From Bartonella rochalimae ATCC BAA-1498 (GTDB lineage: Bacteria > Pseudomonadota > Alphaproteobacteria > Rhizobiales > Rhizobiaceae): a stretch of 64,000 nucleotides of DNA. The translations under genes were made by a program, and so were the position numbers. This document shows, in pieces, positions 20,901 to 30,902 of this stretch (position 1 is its first letter; each line of letters opens with the position of its first letter). The notes beneath the pieces are model-generated. The model saw nothing but the letters and a program-made list of their open reading frames with translations, ran no database searches and was not told where the DNA came from. The DNA is taken from positions 188,320 to 252,319 of the forward strand of contig NZ_KL407337.1 of NCBI RefSeq assembly GCF_000706645.1, read 5' to 3'.

Positions 20901-21451
20901 ATCAAGATGTTCTTATTAAAAAACGTGTTCAGACTTGGAACAATTTTGCTGCTTCAGTTAAAGGGGGAGCTACTGCTGCCCGGCTTGCTGGAACTGTTGT
21001 AGCAAAACAAATTCGTAAAACAAAATCTGGTAAGAAAATGGGAGTGATTCAGTTTTCTGATACGAGTGGGCAATATGAAGCAGTTATATTTTCTGAAGGA
21101 CTTTCTGTATACGGAGATATGCTGGAGCCTGGAAAATCTTTTATCATTACAGTTGTTGCGGAGGATCGCTCTGAAGGAATTAGTTTGCGTATTGAAACAA
21201 TTCAGTCCTTAGAAGAACAAGCACTGCAATGTCATAAAATGATGCGCATTTTCCTAAAAACAATAGATATGCTACCACAAATTGAGCAGAATTTGAATTC
21301 TGAAGGCAAAGGAGAGGTAGCACTTGTACTAATTCAAGAGGACGGACTTCGAGAAGTTGAGATAGCTCTTCCAGAAAGGTATAAAGTGAATGCCCATGTA
21401 GTCAATGCTATAAAAGTTCTTTCTGGTGTAGTTGATGTCGAGTTAAGCTAA
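17957..21451 (+). CDS. dnaE: DNA polymerase III alpha subunit
   Basis: The 1164-residue replicative polymerase subunit of the DnaE1 type. It opens with the PHP domain (HLRVHSAYSLLEGALKV), followed by the C-family polymerase palm with the acidic catalytic motif PDFDIDF and the GPGRGSGAGSLVAYAL loop, then helix-hairpin-helix and C-terminal OB regions (RLAGTVVAKQIRKTKSGK). Two in-frame GTG starts (17957 and 17963) lie behind TGGGA; the second has the better spacing, and either gives nearly the same protein. No exonuclease domain is fused, so epsilon is encoded elsewhere. Confidence 0.96.
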   Translation: MQVSGKKRKTPDNKNSLPRFIHLRVHSAYSLLEGALKVKQIIQHAISDRMPAIAITDTNNLFGALEFSQYCFSDGIQPIIGCQLAIDFGDENCNSPLTKLHHSSDYSSIVLFAASETGYSHLVRLVSRAYLDKNDTDLPHIKADFLLRHHEGIIALTGGPGGPINSALTEDKKERAIERLTYLKKIFGDRLYVELQRHGSYDRKVEEALIELAYTYEIPLVATNEAFFLNKEGYAAHDALMAVAEGQVVSNPNRKRVTSDHYLKSQDEMVSLFSDLPEALENSVEIALRCHAYAPIRKPILPGFIERSADTSSVLEAEAKELLDQAKAGLKMRLETIGLAEGYTIADYEQRLNYEISVITRMQFSGYFLIVSDFIKWAKAHDIPVGPGRGSGAGSLVAYALTITDVDPLRFSLLFERFLNPDRVSMPDFDIDFCQERREEVIRYVQQKYGCDQVAQIITFGKLQARAVLRDVGRVLEVPYRLVDYLTKLVPATPGSNIELAQAIIDEPKFEEEKKKDPVIGRMLDIALQLEGLYRHASTHAAGIVIGDRPLSELVPMYRDPRSDMPVTQFNMKYVEQSGLVKFDFLGLKTLTVLKMAVDFVARKGTKVDLSHIPLNDEATYAMMSRGETVGVFQVESAGMRKALIGMRPDCIEDIIALVALYRPGPMENISTYNIRKHKEEEITSIHPKIDHLVKETQGVIVYQEQVMQIAQELAGYSLGEADLLRRAMGKKIHKEMQEQRARFVSGAVDGGLDKEQANVIFDLLAKFADYGFNKSHATAYAIVSYHTAYMKAHHPVEFLAASMTYDMTNTDKLNDFRREALRLGIEVVAPCVQTSHRIFEVGENCIYYSLSAVKGVGDMVVDHIVACRGDKPFRDLEDFCERIDPRIVNKRAMESLIYAGAFDCFNVAREVLLASLVTLNARALRILDNNSSGQVDIFEMVGGLKEPLILSQASPWSVAEKLHYEFQVIGFYFSAHPLSEYQDVLIKKRVQTWNNFAASVKGGATAARLAGTVVAKQIRKTKSGKKMGVIQFSDTSGQYEAVIFSEGLSVYGDMLEPGKSFIITVVAEDRSEGISLRIETIQSLEEQALQCHKMMRIFLKTIDMLPQIEQNLNSEGKGEVALVLIQEDGLREVEIALPERYKVNAHVVNAIKVLSGVVDVELS

Positions 21452-21718
21452 AGTTTATAGGATAAAGATTATTTTTTTAAGCAAGTAGTATTATATTTCT
21501 TTAGTGTTATGAAAAGTGTTATGAAAATTATATTTTAAGTCAGCTTGAAAGATTAAAGTAAATTAGTATTAGCAAATTGACATTTGCAAAATAAACGCTT
21601 TATTTGCTTTACAAATTGTATTATTAACGTTTAAAATTTTTTTATATTTACAATGAAAATAGAATTGTAATTTTGGTTGTTTAAGGCAATGAGACTATAA
21701 TTTTTATAAATTTTCTAC

Positions 21719-22978
21719 TCAATGCTTTTTAATATTATTTTTTGTCAAGTCCATGGCGTCATAAGAGTATAGCCAATCAAGGCGAGACATAATATTTTCT
21801 GGTGTATGAATTTTCATAAAGAAATTACGTGCAATTGCTATCGGCCCAGTTGCATGATAGACAAATCTATTAAAATCTCCACGTTTTTTTACAGCAGTAA
21901 TACGTGGTTTGCGTATTTTTTCATAAAGTGCAGTGGCTTCAGCGAGTGAGAGATTATCCAGAGAGAGTACTTCTGCTAATGTGGCGGCATCCTCTATTGC
22001 CATAGCAGCACCTTGTGCTGCGAAGGGTAAAAATGCATGCGCACAATCACCTACAAAGACTTGCTGTTGTAAACCTAAAAAACGATTATGATTCATTTGA
22101 AATAATGGCCAATAGCTCCACTCATCAATGTGATTAAAAATTTGCAGAATTTTTGGATTCCAATCATTAAAAAGAGATTTGAGTTTCTCTTTATTTCCTG
22201 TTTGCTTCCATCTTTTTCCTGGATTTTCTCCATGAGTGATGGCTACGAAATTGAATGTTTTTATTGACTCAATAGGATAGGCAACAAGGTGATTTTTAGG
22301 TCCCATCCAAGCAGTAATTGTTTTTATATTTTGTAATAAAGAACAAAATTTTGGAGAAAGACTCTCAAATGATTTTGTTGCTCGCCATGCGATGAAGTTA
22401 GTGAAACTAGCTTTTTCATGAAAGGGGGAAAACTGTCGCAATGTTGACCAAACACCATCACATCCAATGAGAAGTGGTGTTGAATAAAATTGATATCGTT
22501 GTATTCCAGTTTTTTCTTCTATTGTGATTGTTTTTATTTTAATATTATCCCCTGTAGATTGGGTAGATGATATGATGCTTTCTCCCATTTTGTATTTAAT
22601 AAGAGGGTTCTTAATAACAGCATTATATAAAACGTTCTGTAAATCAGCTCGATGAATTGTAATATAAGGAGATTTCCAGCGCTTTTCAGATAAGTTAATA
22701 AGGTCTGCATGTAAATGCGTTTTCAAAGATATACCATCTTTTAATTCAAGAAAACGCGGTTTAATACCTAATTTAATAAGTGTATTAAGCATTCCCCAAC
22801 GGTCAAGAATGCGTGTTGCATTTGGAGTAAGTTGAATACCAGAACCAATACTATCAAGCTGCTTCCGCTTCTCAATAATAGTACTTGCAATTCCTTTATG
22901 AGCAAGTGCTAAAGCAGAGCTTAATCCCGCAATGCCTGCTCCAATGATAATTAGAGATTGATCTTTTAGCTGTTTCAT
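21719..22978 (-). CDS. FAD-dependent monooxygenase (UbiH/PHBH family)
   Basis: A 419-residue flavoprotein hydroxylase. The N-terminal dinucleotide motif IIGAGIAGLSSALAL binds FAD and the C-terminal GD motif FVGDCAHAFLPFAAQGAAMAIEDA completes the flavin site, typical of class A aromatic monooxygenases such as salicylate or ubiquinone-pathway hydroxylases. The substrate cannot be read from sequence. It lies 21 bases downstream of the NDUFS6-like zinc-finger gene on the same strand, so the two may be co-transcribed. A ubiquinone role is possible but is only inference from respiratory context. Confidence 0.85.
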   Translation of the reverse strand: MKQLKDQSLIIIGAGIAGLSSALALAHKGIASTIIEKRKQLDSIGSGIQLTPNATRILDRWGMLNTLIKLGIKPRFLELKDGISLKTHLHADLINLSEKRWKSPYITIHRADLQNVLYNAVIKNPLIKYKMGESIISSTQSTGDNIKIKTITIEEKTGIQRYQFYSTPLLIGCDGVWSTLRQFSPFHEKASFTNFIAWRATKSFESLSPKFCSLLQNIKTITAWMGPKNHLVAYPIESIKTFNFVAITHGENPGKRWKQTGNKEKLKSLFNDWNPKILQIFNHIDEWSYWPLFQMNHNRFLGLQQQVFVGDCAHAFLPFAAQGAAMAIEDAATLAEVLSLDNLSLAEATALYEKIRKPRITAVKKRGDFNRFVYHATGPIAIARNFFMKIHTPENIMSRLDWLYSYDAMDLTKNNIKKH

Positions 22979-22999
22979 ATCAAAGAAAAAGAGAATCTT

Positions 23000-23248
23000 T
23001 TATAAAGAATCTTTGAGATGATACGTACATCCTGTAGGATTTGTCTGATTATGTGGTAGTGTATGATTATAGCGATAAAGTGTTGAACAATAGGGGCAAA
23101 TTTTTTCATCAGCTGCTCCCATTTCAAGAAAAATATGGGGATGATCGAATGGTTGCGTAGCCCCTATACACATAAATTCTTTTACACCAATTTCGATTGT
23201 TTTGTATCCATTATCATTTTGAAAATACGGAATATTATAATCAGCCAT
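23000..23248 (-). CDS. Zinc-finger protein, NDUFS6-like (zf-CHCC)
   Basis: An 82-residue protein with the zf-CHCC pattern: Cys in EFMCIGATQPFDHPHIFLEMG, His in HPHIF, and the pair in KICPYCSTLYRY. This is the bacterial counterpart of mitochondrial complex I subunit NDUFS6, which binds zinc and assists late assembly of NADH dehydrogenase. The length fits the alphaproteobacterial family. Together with the NDUFS4-like gene at 53373 it shows the mitochondrial-style accessory set of complex I. It precedes the FAD monooxygenase gene. Confidence 0.85.
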   Translation of the reverse strand: MADYNIPYFQNDNGYKTIEIGVKEFMCIGATQPFDHPHIFLEMGAADEKICPYCSTLYRYNHTLPHNQTNPTGCTYHLKDSL

Positions 23249-23588
23249 AATGCGTAAACTCCAGATAAATTATCTTAATAAGGTATGATTTAAATCATGT
23301 GTTTTAATTATTAATTTGTAATACGATATACTATAATGCAAGATGCTTTTTCAGATAACTTATAAATGAGGGTAGATTCAATTGTTTTTAAAATATTCAT
23401 ATAGTTAATATGGAGAGAGTTAGTCATTATATTATGATTGAATATTATGATTGAGCCAGGACTTTTGAAATTTTTGCAGTTTACAAAATTTGATAAAAAA
23501 TAGATAAAATTAGGATCTTATCTTCATAAGAGCGCGATTTTTATTTTGTAAAGGTTTCTATAAAATATAAAGAATTTTAACTGAATAT
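23249..23588. other. Intergenic region before ppk
   Basis: A 340-base AT-rich gap between divergent genes (the NDUFS6-like gene and ppk). It must hold both promoters. No reading frame, RNA gene or clear repeat was recognised. Confidence 0.5.
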
Positions 23589-25745
23589 ATGAAACAAACG
23601 CTGACAGATCAAATTACTATGCGGGATATAACGATGGATAATCCAGCGCGATTTGTTAATCGTGAGTTTTCATGGTTACAATTTAATAATCGTGTTTTAA
23701 TGGAAGCTGCAAATTCTAAGAATCCTTTATTGGAACGGGTACAGTTTCTTTCAATTTCAGCAATTAATCTTGATGAGTTCTTCATGGTTCGTGTTGCTGG
23801 CCTTGCTGCTCAAATTCGTTCTGGGATTACAGAATGTAGTGCAGACGGACGTACACCGCAGGAACAGCTGGATTTTGTATTAACTGAGATTGCATATTTG
23901 CAAGCTAATCAGCAACAAGAATTACGTACCTTACGTTATGAGCTAAAACAAAATAATATTGAAATTGTCTGTTCTGACAAGCTTTCCAAAGTTGAAAAAT
24001 TGTGGGTTGAAAGGTATTTTTTAAAGGAAGTTTTTCCTGTTTTAGCACCTTCTCTTATTGATTCTATACATTCTTTTCCTTTTATTCCTAATTTAGGTTT
24101 TTCTCTTGCGTTCCAATTATTACGGCGCGTTGATCAGCATTCTATAATGGTGTTTTTACCTGTTCCTAATACTTTGAAGCGTTTTATTCTTCTTCCTCAA
24201 GAGGAAAATAATTTTCGTTTTATTTTATTGGAAGATCTTGTCTGTCTTTTTATTGATCGTTTATTCCCTGGTTATGATAACAATGGGGCTGGAACATTTA
24301 GAATTATCCGCGATAGCGATATTGAAGTAGAAGAAGAAGCAGAAGATCTTGTTCATTTTTTTGAAACTGCGTTAAAAAAACGTCGTCGTGGAGAAGTTAT
24401 TCGAATTGAATTTAATATGAAAATGCCTGAAAATTTACGCCAATTCATAACGGATGCACTTCGAGTACCTAGTAATTGTGTGAGTGTTATCAATGGTTTG
24501 TTAGCACTAAATATGATTTCAGAAATTGCTTCTATTCCGCGCGATGATTTAAAATTTATTTCTCATAGTCCTCGTATTCCAGAGTGTATTCGTGAGCATG
24601 GTGGTGATTGTTTTGCAGCTATTCGTGAAAGAGATATTGTTATTCATCATCCTTACGAAACATTTGATGTTGTTATACAATTTTTACGTCAAGCTGCCGC
24701 TGATCCTAATGTAATTGAAATCAAGCAAACTCTTTATCGTACATCAAATGATAGTCCGATTGTTAGTGCTCTTATTCATGCTGCTGAGCGAGGTAAGACG
24801 GTGACAGCATTAGTAGAATTAAAAGCCCGTTTTGATGAAGAGGCTAATATTCGTTGGGCACGTGATCTTGAATGTGCAGGAGTTCAAGTAATTTTTGGTT
24901 TTGTTGAATTAAAAACACATGCTAAAATGTCTTTAGTGGTAAGATGTGAAGAGAACTGTCGTCGTTTTTATGTTCACCTTGGAACTGGGAATTATCATCC
25001 AATTACCGCTAAAATGTATACCGATCTTTCCTTTTTTACAACTGATGATGACATTGCTCATGATGTTGGACTGCTTTTTAATTATCTTACCGAATACGCA
25101 CAGCCAAATAAACCAATGAAAATAGCATTTTCACCATTAACATTGCGTAGCCGTATTCTTGAACATATCAAAAAGGAAATTACCAATGCACAACAAGGGC
25201 GGATAGCTGCTATCTGGATGAAGGTAAACTCATTGGTTGATCCTGAAATTATTGATGCTTTATACCATGCTAGTCAAATGGGGGTACAGATTGATTTGGT
25301 TGTGCGGGGTATATGTTGTTTACGTCCTGGTATTCCAGGGATCTCAGATAATATTCGTGTGAAATCAATAGTAGGACGATTTCTTGAGCATAGTCGCATT
25401 TTCTGTTTTGGTAATGGTGAGAATTTGCCAAATAAGAATGCTATTGTTTATTTGGGCTCAGCTGATATGATGCCTCGTAATCTGGATCATCGTGTTGAAG
25501 TATTGGTTCCAATTTTAAATAAAATAGTTCATCAACAAGTTCTTTCAAAAATTATGTTGGCTAATATTATTGATAACCAACAAAGCTTTGATATATTGGC
25601 CGATGGAACATCAAGACGTAGAAAGCCGCAAAAAGATGAAAAGCTATTTAATGCACAGGAGTATTTTATGAGCAATGTGCTTTTTTTCGAGTATGAAAAC
25701 TTTTTTCAGACTTCTACTTCACCTTTGATTGAGTTGCTTCAGTAA
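23589..25745 (+). CDS. ppk: Polyphosphate kinase 1
   Basis: A 718-residue PPK1, which polymerises the gamma phosphate of ATP into polyphosphate. The N-terminal domain shows [20 protein letters not shown], and the two phospholipase-D-like catalytic domains follow, with [11 protein letters not shown], the HAKMSLVVR histidine segment and HLGTGNYHP. The length is typical. Several in-frame Met codons lie within the first 17 residues, so the exact start is uncertain. ppx follows after 32 bases, so synthesis and breakdown of polyphosphate are encoded together. Confidence 0.96.
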   Translation: MKQTLTDQITMRDITMDNPARFVNREFSWLQFNNRVLMEAANSKNPLLERVQFLSISAINLDEFFMVRVAGLAAQIRSGITECSADGRTPQEQLDFVLTEIAYLQANQQQELRTLRYELKQNNIEIVCSDKLSKVEKLWVERYFLKEVFPVLAPSLIDSIHSFPFIPNLGFSLAFQLLRRVDQHSIMVFLPVPNTLKRFILLPQEENNFRFILLEDLVCLFIDRLFPGYDNNGAGTFRIIRDSDIEVEEEAEDLVHFFETALKKRRRGEVIRIEFNMKMPENLRQFITDALRVPSNCVSVINGLLALNMISEIASIPRDDLKFISHSPRIPECIREHGGDCFAAIRERDIVIHHPYETFDVVIQFLRQAAADPNVIEIKQTLYRTSNDSPIVSALIHAAERGKTVTALVELKARFDEEANIRWARDLECAGVQVIFGFVELKTHAKMSLVVRCEENCRRFYVHLGTGNYHPITAKMYTDLSFFTTDDDIAHDVGLLFNYLTEYAQPNKPMKIAFSPLTLRSRILEHIKKEITNAQQGRIAAIWMKVNSLVDPEIIDALYHASQMGVQIDLVVRGICCLRPGIPGISDNIRVKSIVGRFLEHSRIFCFGNGENLPNKNAIVYLGSADMMPRNLDHRVEVLVPILNKIVHQQVLSKIMLANIIDNQQSFDILADGTSRRRKPQKDEKLFNAQEYFMSNVLFFEYENFFQTSTSPLIELLQ

Positions 25746-25777
25746 CAAATGAAAACACTTAAAGACTGAAATATCCA

Positions 25778-27292
25778 ATGACATATATAAATACTCAAGG
25801 TTGGCTGAAAGGGTATAAACCCGTTGCAGTTATCGACATTGGTTCAAATTCTGTTCGACTTGTTGTTTATGAAGGCCTCGTACGTTCACCAGCAGTTTTA
25901 TTTAATGAAAAAGTTTTTTGTGGTCTTGGTCAAGGTGTTGCAAAAACTGGAGTTTTGGAAGAAAAATCAATCGAGATGGCACTACGAGCACTGAAACGAT
26001 TTTATGCTGTTTGTCAACAGGTTGGTGCAGATGAAATCTATACTTTAGCAACAGCAGCAGTACGAGAGGCAAAAAATGGATTAGCTTTTATTCAAAGCGC
26101 TGAAAATATTTTACAAAATAAAATACATGTTCTTTCGGGAAGTGAAGAAGCTATTTATTCAGCTTACGGAGTTATTTCTACTTTTTATCAGCCAAATGGT
26201 ATGTCTGGTGATCTTGGCGGTGGAAGTCTTGAACTTATTGATATTCATGATTCTAATGTATGTGAAGGGATAACGTTGCCATTAGGTAGTTTACGACTGC
26301 AATATTTGTCAAATAATGATTTTATTTTGGCAAAAAAAATTGTTCATGAGCAACTTTGTAAATCTTCCATTGTTATGCGTAAAGATATATCTCGTTGCTT
26401 TTATGCAGTAGGGGGAACTTGGCGTAATCTTGCAAAATTATATATGGTCATCAAAAATTATCGATTACCTGTTATGCATGGCTATGAGGTTGATGCGCAG
26501 GAGATGGAGGAATTTTTGCTTCTTGTTATCAATGGTGGTATTGAAAAAATAAGAGAAATTTCAGTTATTCCCAAAAAACGTCGTCAGCTTTTAGCGTATG
26601 GAGCGATTGTTCTTATTGAACTGATTCAATGCATGAATTTAAAAAAAATAGTTTTTTCTGGAGCAGGGGTTCGCGAAGGTTTTCTTTATTCAAAATTACC
26701 ACGAGAAGATCGTGTTTCTGATCCATTAATTACAGCATGTTTAGAAATGGCTATCTTAAGAGCACGCTCACCAAAACAAGCAAGTGAACTGATTGATTTT
26801 ACCACAGGTGCATTTGAAGCTTTTGAAATTTTAGAAACTGAAAATGAATGTCGTTATCGTAAAGCTGCTTGTCTTCTTTCTGATATCGGTTGGCGTATAC
26901 ATCCAGATCATCGCGGTAATGAAGCAGCTAACCAGATAGCATTAGGATCTTATCCAGGAATTTCACATAAGGGACGTATTTATGCTGCATTAGCAGTCTT
27001 TTTCCGTAATACAGGCTTATCATTTGATAAGGAAGCTCCTGAGATTCTTAAATTAGCAACTAGCGATATTGTTGAAAAAGCAAGAATCCTTGGCGGAATT
27101 ATGCGTATCGCTAATCTTTTTAGTGCCTCTACTGCAGGAATCTTACCTAATTTATCATGGCAAAAAAAGCTAGACAATATTGTATTACATATTCCAGCGC
27201 GCTATGCAAATTTAATAAGCGAACGGCCTTATAAACGCTTACAGCAATTATCAAAAATAACTAAATTTCCCTTAGTTTTTGAAGTTTTTTGA
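25778..27292 (+). CDS. ppx: Exopolyphosphatase Ppx/GppA family
   Basis: A 504-residue member of the Ppx/GppA phosphatases of the actin-like ATPase fold. Phosphate-binding motifs are visible: AVIDIGSNSVRLVVYEG near residues 18-33 and SGDLGGGSLELIDI in the second lobe. The C-terminal part is HD-like (RIHPDHRGNEAANQ). It releases terminal phosphate from polyphosphate, or pppGpp phosphate in GppA-like members; the position directly behind ppk favours polyphosphate. The stop lies close to the convergent rnd gene. Confidence 0.92.
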   Translation: MTYINTQGWLKGYKPVAVIDIGSNSVRLVVYEGLVRSPAVLFNEKVFCGLGQGVAKTGVLEEKSIEMALRALKRFYAVCQQVGADEIYTLATAAVREAKNGLAFIQSAENILQNKIHVLSGSEEAIYSAYGVISTFYQPNGMSGDLGGGSLELIDIHDSNVCEGITLPLGSLRLQYLSNNDFILAKKIVHEQLCKSSIVMRKDISRCFYAVGGTWRNLAKLYMVIKNYRLPVMHGYEVDAQEMEEFLLLVINGGIEKIREISVIPKKRRQLLAYGAIVLIELIQCMNLKKIVFSGAGVREGFLYSKLPREDRVSDPLITACLEMAILRARSPKQASELIDFTTGAFEAFEILETENECRYRKAACLLSDIGWRIHPDHRGNEAANQIALGSYPGISHKGRIYAALAVFFRNTGLSFDKEAPEILKLATSDIVEKARILGGIMRIANLFSASTAGILPNLSWQKKLDNIVLHIPARYANLISERPYKRLQQLSKITKFPLVFEVF

Positions 27293-27348
27293 TTCCTTTG
27301 CAAGGTGAAATATCAAAATATTTATTATAATATTTTCATATTTATAAA

Positions 27349-28500
27349 CTAAAGTTTTTTGATCGTTACTTCTCCGTTGTTATAATAAAATGCTATTTGA
27401 CCTTTTAACATTTGTTCCGCTTTTTGACCAAAAATTTCATAACGCCAACCATTCATAGCAGCGATATTATGAATAATATTGCCATTAGAAATTTTTTCTA
27501 AATCACTGGATGTTGCAATAATTTGAGGTGCAATATTATTTTCGTTTGCAACAAGCTTTAATAGTACTTTAAGAAGATCAATTGTAACAGCTGTTTTATC
27601 ATCAATAGCATTATACTTGGGAAGGGCAGGTAAAGTAGCAAGATCAGCTTTTAAGCCTTGGTGTATGGCTTCGATTAATGTATGCACAGCTGGTGAATGA
27701 TGCCAGCTTTTGTTAATGCTACGTAAACGATACAGAGCAGCTTCATCCTTTGGTTGTTGGATTGCAATTTCAATAAGACATTCATCTTTCATTATATGGC
27801 GACGAGGGACATTATATTGGCGTGCTTCACGTTCACGCCAAGCTGCTATTTTTTGCAATACGGCAAGTTCGCGTTTTTTTGTGATTCTTCCTTTTACTTT
27901 TTTCCAAGCTTCATTTTCTGGTATATCATATGTCGTCGGTGTTAAGAGGAGTGCCATTTCATCATGCATCCAATGAGTACGTTTTTTTTCCTCTAATTGT
28001 TTTTTTAGTGCAAGATAGACGTCTCTTAGATAAGTAACATCAGAAACTGCGTAGAGCAGTTGCTTTTCAGAAAGGGGGCGACAGCTCCAGTCTGTAAAAC
28101 GAGATGATTTATCAAGATGATGTCCAGTGCAACGTTGTACAATTTGATCATAGGAAATAGAATCACCAAATCCACAGATTGATCCTGCTACTTGCGTATC
28201 AAAGAGGGGAGAGGGAATAATTCCTCCGAGATGATAAATAATTTCGATATCTTGGCGTGCAGCGTGAAAAACTTTAACAACTTTTTTATCAATCATTAGA
28301 TCAAAAAATGGTTGTAGATTAATATCTTGCGCCATTGGATCAATAAGTATTGTAATATCTGGTGATGCAACCTGAATCAGGCATAGCTGAGGCCAGAAGG
28401 TTGTTTTACGTATAAATTCAGTGTCTACTGTTACAAAATTAGATTTGCGCAAAGCGGCAATAGAAATTTCAAGATCTATAGTGTTTGTAATAAGTTCCAT
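27349..28500 (-). CDS. rnd: Ribonuclease D
   Basis: The 383-residue 3'-5' exoribonuclease of the DEDD family acts in tRNA 3'-end maturation. ExoI is seen in FVTVDTEFIRKTTFWPQL and ExoII in KVFHAARQDIEIIYHLGG. ExoIII lies in LYAVSDVTYLRDVY, and an HRDC-type helical domain follows (LAVLQKIAAWREREARQ). The frame stays open for 78 more codons upstream, but the ATG at 28500 begins the usual MELITNTIDLE start; the longer form would run into the aspS start on the other strand. It is divergent from aspS. Confidence 0.93.
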   Translation of the reverse strand: MELITNTIDLEISIAALRKSNFVTVDTEFIRKTTFWPQLCLIQVASPDITILIDPMAQDINLQPFFDLMIDKKVVKVFHAARQDIEIIYHLGGIIPSPLFDTQVAGSICGFGDSISYDQIVQRCTGHHLDKSSRFTDWSCRPLSEKQLLYAVSDVTYLRDVYLALKKQLEEKKRTHWMHDEMALLLTPTTYDIPENEAWKKVKGRITKKRELAVLQKIAAWREREARQYNVPRRHIMKDECLIEIAIQQPKDEAALYRLRSINKSWHHSPAVHTLIEAIHQGLKADLATLPALPKYNAIDDKTAVTIDLLKVLLKLVANENNIAPQIIATSSDLEKISNGNIIHNIAAMNGWRYEIFGQKAEQMLKGQIAFYYNNGEVTIKKL

Positions 28501-28569
28501 TATTTTATTATAGCTAAGTAGATTAAATTTGTCTTTTATTGTATTTTTTTTAGTCTTTTTAATCATACC

Positions 28570-28599
28570 TTGACAAATGATTGTTAAAAGGCGTTTGTA
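28570..28599 (+). promoter_or_regulatory. Candidate promoter of aspS
   Basis: A perfect TTGACA (28570-28575) lies in the rnd-aspS gap, with a weak -10-like TTTGTA after 18 bases. The predicted transcript would start about 30 bases before the aspS ATG at 28636. The -10 match is poor, so the call is tentative. Confidence 0.35.
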
Positions 28600-28635
28600 A
28601 CGTATGTAAGGTAAATTACAACCAAAGGAAAAAAT

Positions 28636-30426
28636 ATGCACCGTTACCGCAGTCATAATTGCGCTGCTCTTCGTAAATGCGATATGGGAAGGCAGGTTCG
28701 CCTTTCTGGGTGGGTTCATCGTGTCCGTGATCATGGTGGAATTCTTTTTATTGATCTACGAGATCATTTTGGAATTACACAAATTGTTGTTGATCCTAAT
28801 TCACCAGCATTTACAATTATAGAAAAGGTGCGTTCTGAATGGGTCATTCGTGTAGATGGAGAAGTACGTGCTCGTGCTGATGAAGTTATTAATGCAGCTC
28901 TCCCAACGGGTGAAATTGAAATTTTTGCGAAAGAGGTTGAAATTCTTTCAAAAGCTGATGAACTTCCTTTACCAGTTTTTGGCGAGCCTGATTATCCTGA
29001 GGATATTCGACTAAAGTATCGTTTTCTTGATTTACGTCGAGAGACTATGCACAAAAATATAATGCGTCGTACTGAGATTATTGCTTCCATAAGGCGGCAT
29101 ATGCAAGATTGTGCTTTTACAGAATTTACTACACCAATTTTAACAGCTTCATCTCCAGAAGGAGCACGTGATTTTTTGGTTCCAAGCCGTATTCATCAGG
29201 GAAAATTTTATGCATTACCTCAGGCACCTCAACAATATAAGCAGTTGTTGATGATGTCTGGTTTTGATCGTTATTTTCAAATAGCTCCATGTTTTAGAGA
29301 TGAAGATCCACGAGCAGATCGTTTACCAGGTGAGTTTTACCAATTAGATATTGAAATGAGTTTTGTTGAACAGGAAGATATTCTTGTAACTATGGAGCCA
29401 ATTATACGCTCTATTTTTGAGGAATTTGCAGATGGGAAATCTGTAACGCAAAATTTTCCTCGTATTTCATATGATGAAGCAATGCAGAAGTATGGTTCAG
29501 ATAAACCTGATTTGCGTAATCCAATTATTATGGAAGATGTTTCTCAGCATTTCCGGGATTCTGGTTTTAAGGTTTTCTCTCAGATTTTAGCGAGTGATCA
29601 GAATGCATGTATTTGGGCTATTCCTGCAAAAAATGGAGGTAGCCGTGCTTTTTGTGACCGCATGAATGCATGGGCTCAGGGTGAGGGACAACCAGGTCTT
29701 GGTTACATTTTTTGGCGTGAAGAAAATGGAAATTTTGAAGGAGCCGGCCCTATTGCTAAAAACATTGGTGAGCAAAGATCCGAAGCTATTCGTGTGCAAC
29801 TTGGACTTGAAAGTGGTGATGCTTGTTTTTTTGTTGCAGGAGATCCAAAGAAATTTGCATCTTTTTCTGGAGCAGCACGTACACGGATAGGAGAGGAATT
29901 GGGGCTTATTGATCGAGAATGTTTTTCTTTTGCTTGGATTATTGACTTTCCATTTTTTGAATGGAATGAAGACGAAAAAAAACTTGATTTTGCGCATAAT
30001 CCTTTTTCAATGCCTCAAGGTGGAAAAAATGCTCTTGATTCTCAAGATCCTCTTTCTTTGAAAGCTTTTCAGTATGATCTTGTTTGCAATGGTTATGAAA
30101 TTGCATCAGGTGGAATTCGTAATCATTCACCGGAAATGATGCTTAAAGTTTTTAATCTTGCAGGCCTTTCTCAAGAGGTTGTAGAAGAGCGCTTTGGTGG
30201 TCTTTATCGTGCATTTCATTATGGTGCGCCACCACATGGCGGTATGGCAGCAGGTGTTGATCGCATCGTTATGCTTTTGCAAGGTGTAAAAAATTTACGC
30301 GAAGTTTCTTTATTTCCAATGAATCAGCAAGCGCTTGATCTTTTAATGAGTGCTCCATCCGATGTGTCTGCTGTGCAGTTAAGTGATCTAGGAATTCGAA
30401 TTACCCCAACAGTTAAAAATAAGTAA
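28636..30426 (+). CDS. aspS: Aspartyl-tRNA synthetase
   Basis: A 596-residue bacterial-type class II synthetase. The N-terminal OB anticodon-binding domain ([24 protein letters not shown]) is followed by class II motif 1, motif 2 around [20 protein letters not shown], an inserted GAD domain, and motif 3 in [14 protein letters not shown]. Such proteins in alphaproteobacteria are often non-discriminating and also charge tRNA-Asn for later amidation by GatCAB; that is family knowledge, not visible here. AAAGGA precedes the ATG. The trb relic starts about 50 bases downstream. Confidence 0.97.
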   Translation: MHRYRSHNCAALRKCDMGRQVRLSGWVHRVRDHGGILFIDLRDHFGITQIVVDPNSPAFTIIEKVRSEWVIRVDGEVRARADEVINAALPTGEIEIFAKEVEILSKADELPLPVFGEPDYPEDIRLKYRFLDLRRETMHKNIMRRTEIIASIRRHMQDCAFTEFTTPILTASSPEGARDFLVPSRIHQGKFYALPQAPQQYKQLLMMSGFDRYFQIAPCFRDEDPRADRLPGEFYQLDIEMSFVEQEDILVTMEPIIRSIFEEFADGKSVTQNFPRISYDEAMQKYGSDKPDLRNPIIMEDVSQHFRDSGFKVFSQILASDQNACIWAIPAKNGGSRAFCDRMNAWAQGEGQPGLGYIFWREENGNFEGAGPIAKNIGEQRSEAIRVQLGLESGDACFFVAGDPKKFASFSGAARTRIGEELGLIDRECFSFAWIIDFPFFEWNEDEKKLDFAHNPFSMPQGGKNALDSQDPLSLKAFQYDLVCNGYEIASGGIRNHSPEMMLKVFNLAGLSQEVVEERFGGLYRAFHYGAPPHGGMAAGVDRIVMLLQGVKNLREVSLFPMNQQALDLLMSAPSDVSAVQLSDLGIRITPTVKNK

Positions 30427-30479
30427 GGGAGCTGAATTACACTATTTATGTATGTAACTTTGGATAAAAATATCTATAA

Positions 30480-30596
30480 TCTAACCAACTTTTACAAACC
30501 CGTGCCCTATTAACTGCTCAACAAATAGCTCAAACGGTGAAAATGGCAGCTGAACTGGATGAAAAAGCACGTACTGATACTAGAGTAAAACAATAG
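30480..30596 (+). pseudogene. trbJ: 3' fragment of trbJ (conjugation, VirB5-like)
   Basis: An open stretch of 38 codons without a start, ending in TAG at 30594-30596, reads LLQTRALLTAQQIAQTVKMA and then AELDEKARTDTRVKQ. Its helical Gln/Ala-rich character and its place directly before a trbK-like lipoprotein and trbL fit the C-terminal end of TrbJ, the VirB5-like minor pilus protein of Trb systems. A stop closes the frame on the left at 30477-30479. Similarity is judged by eye from composition and gene order, so identity is moderately supported. Confidence 0.55.
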
Positions 30597-30604
30597 ACTA
30601 CCTA

Positions 30605-30902
30605 GGAGTTTGTACCAAGTTTTCCAAAAGATTGAGGAAGCGTAGATTTTAGAGGGGAATAAAATGAAATCAAATTTACTCATTCTAATCATGACAATAT
30701 TAACAGCAATAGCATTAACAGGATGCGGAGAAGAAAGGCCATACCCAAACGCAGAAAACTGTGCACCAGAAGCATTTGAAAAAGCATATAATAGTCTTCA
30801 AAGTAACAGGAATCGAGATGCTTTTAAAGCAGAATGTGATGCATTCAATGAACATCGCCGTCGGACTGAATGGAAGTTTGTACCAAGTGCTCCAAAAAAT
30901 TG
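30605..30902 (+). repeat. Short direct repeat: trbK 3' end duplicated before trbK
   Basis: Bases 30605-30633 closely match 30873-30902 inside the lipoprotein gene; both contain AGTTTGTACCAAGT and continue alike. In the left copy the frame reads EFVPSFPKD then stop, against KFVPSAPKNW in the intact gene. The left copy looks like the tail of an older second trbK. The listed span covers both copies and the DNA between them. Confidence 0.6.

Noticed and set aside
21572-21608. Imperfect hairpin after dnaE (GCAAAATAAA with CTTTATTTGC) as a terminator
   Set aside because: It has mismatches and no T run; it lies more than 100 bases past the dnaE stop in AT-rich DNA where such repeats arise by chance.
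28501-28734. N-terminal extension of ribonuclease D by 78 residues
   Set aside because: It runs over the aspS start on the other strand, has no ribonuclease D similarity, and the ATG at 28500 gives the normal protein start.
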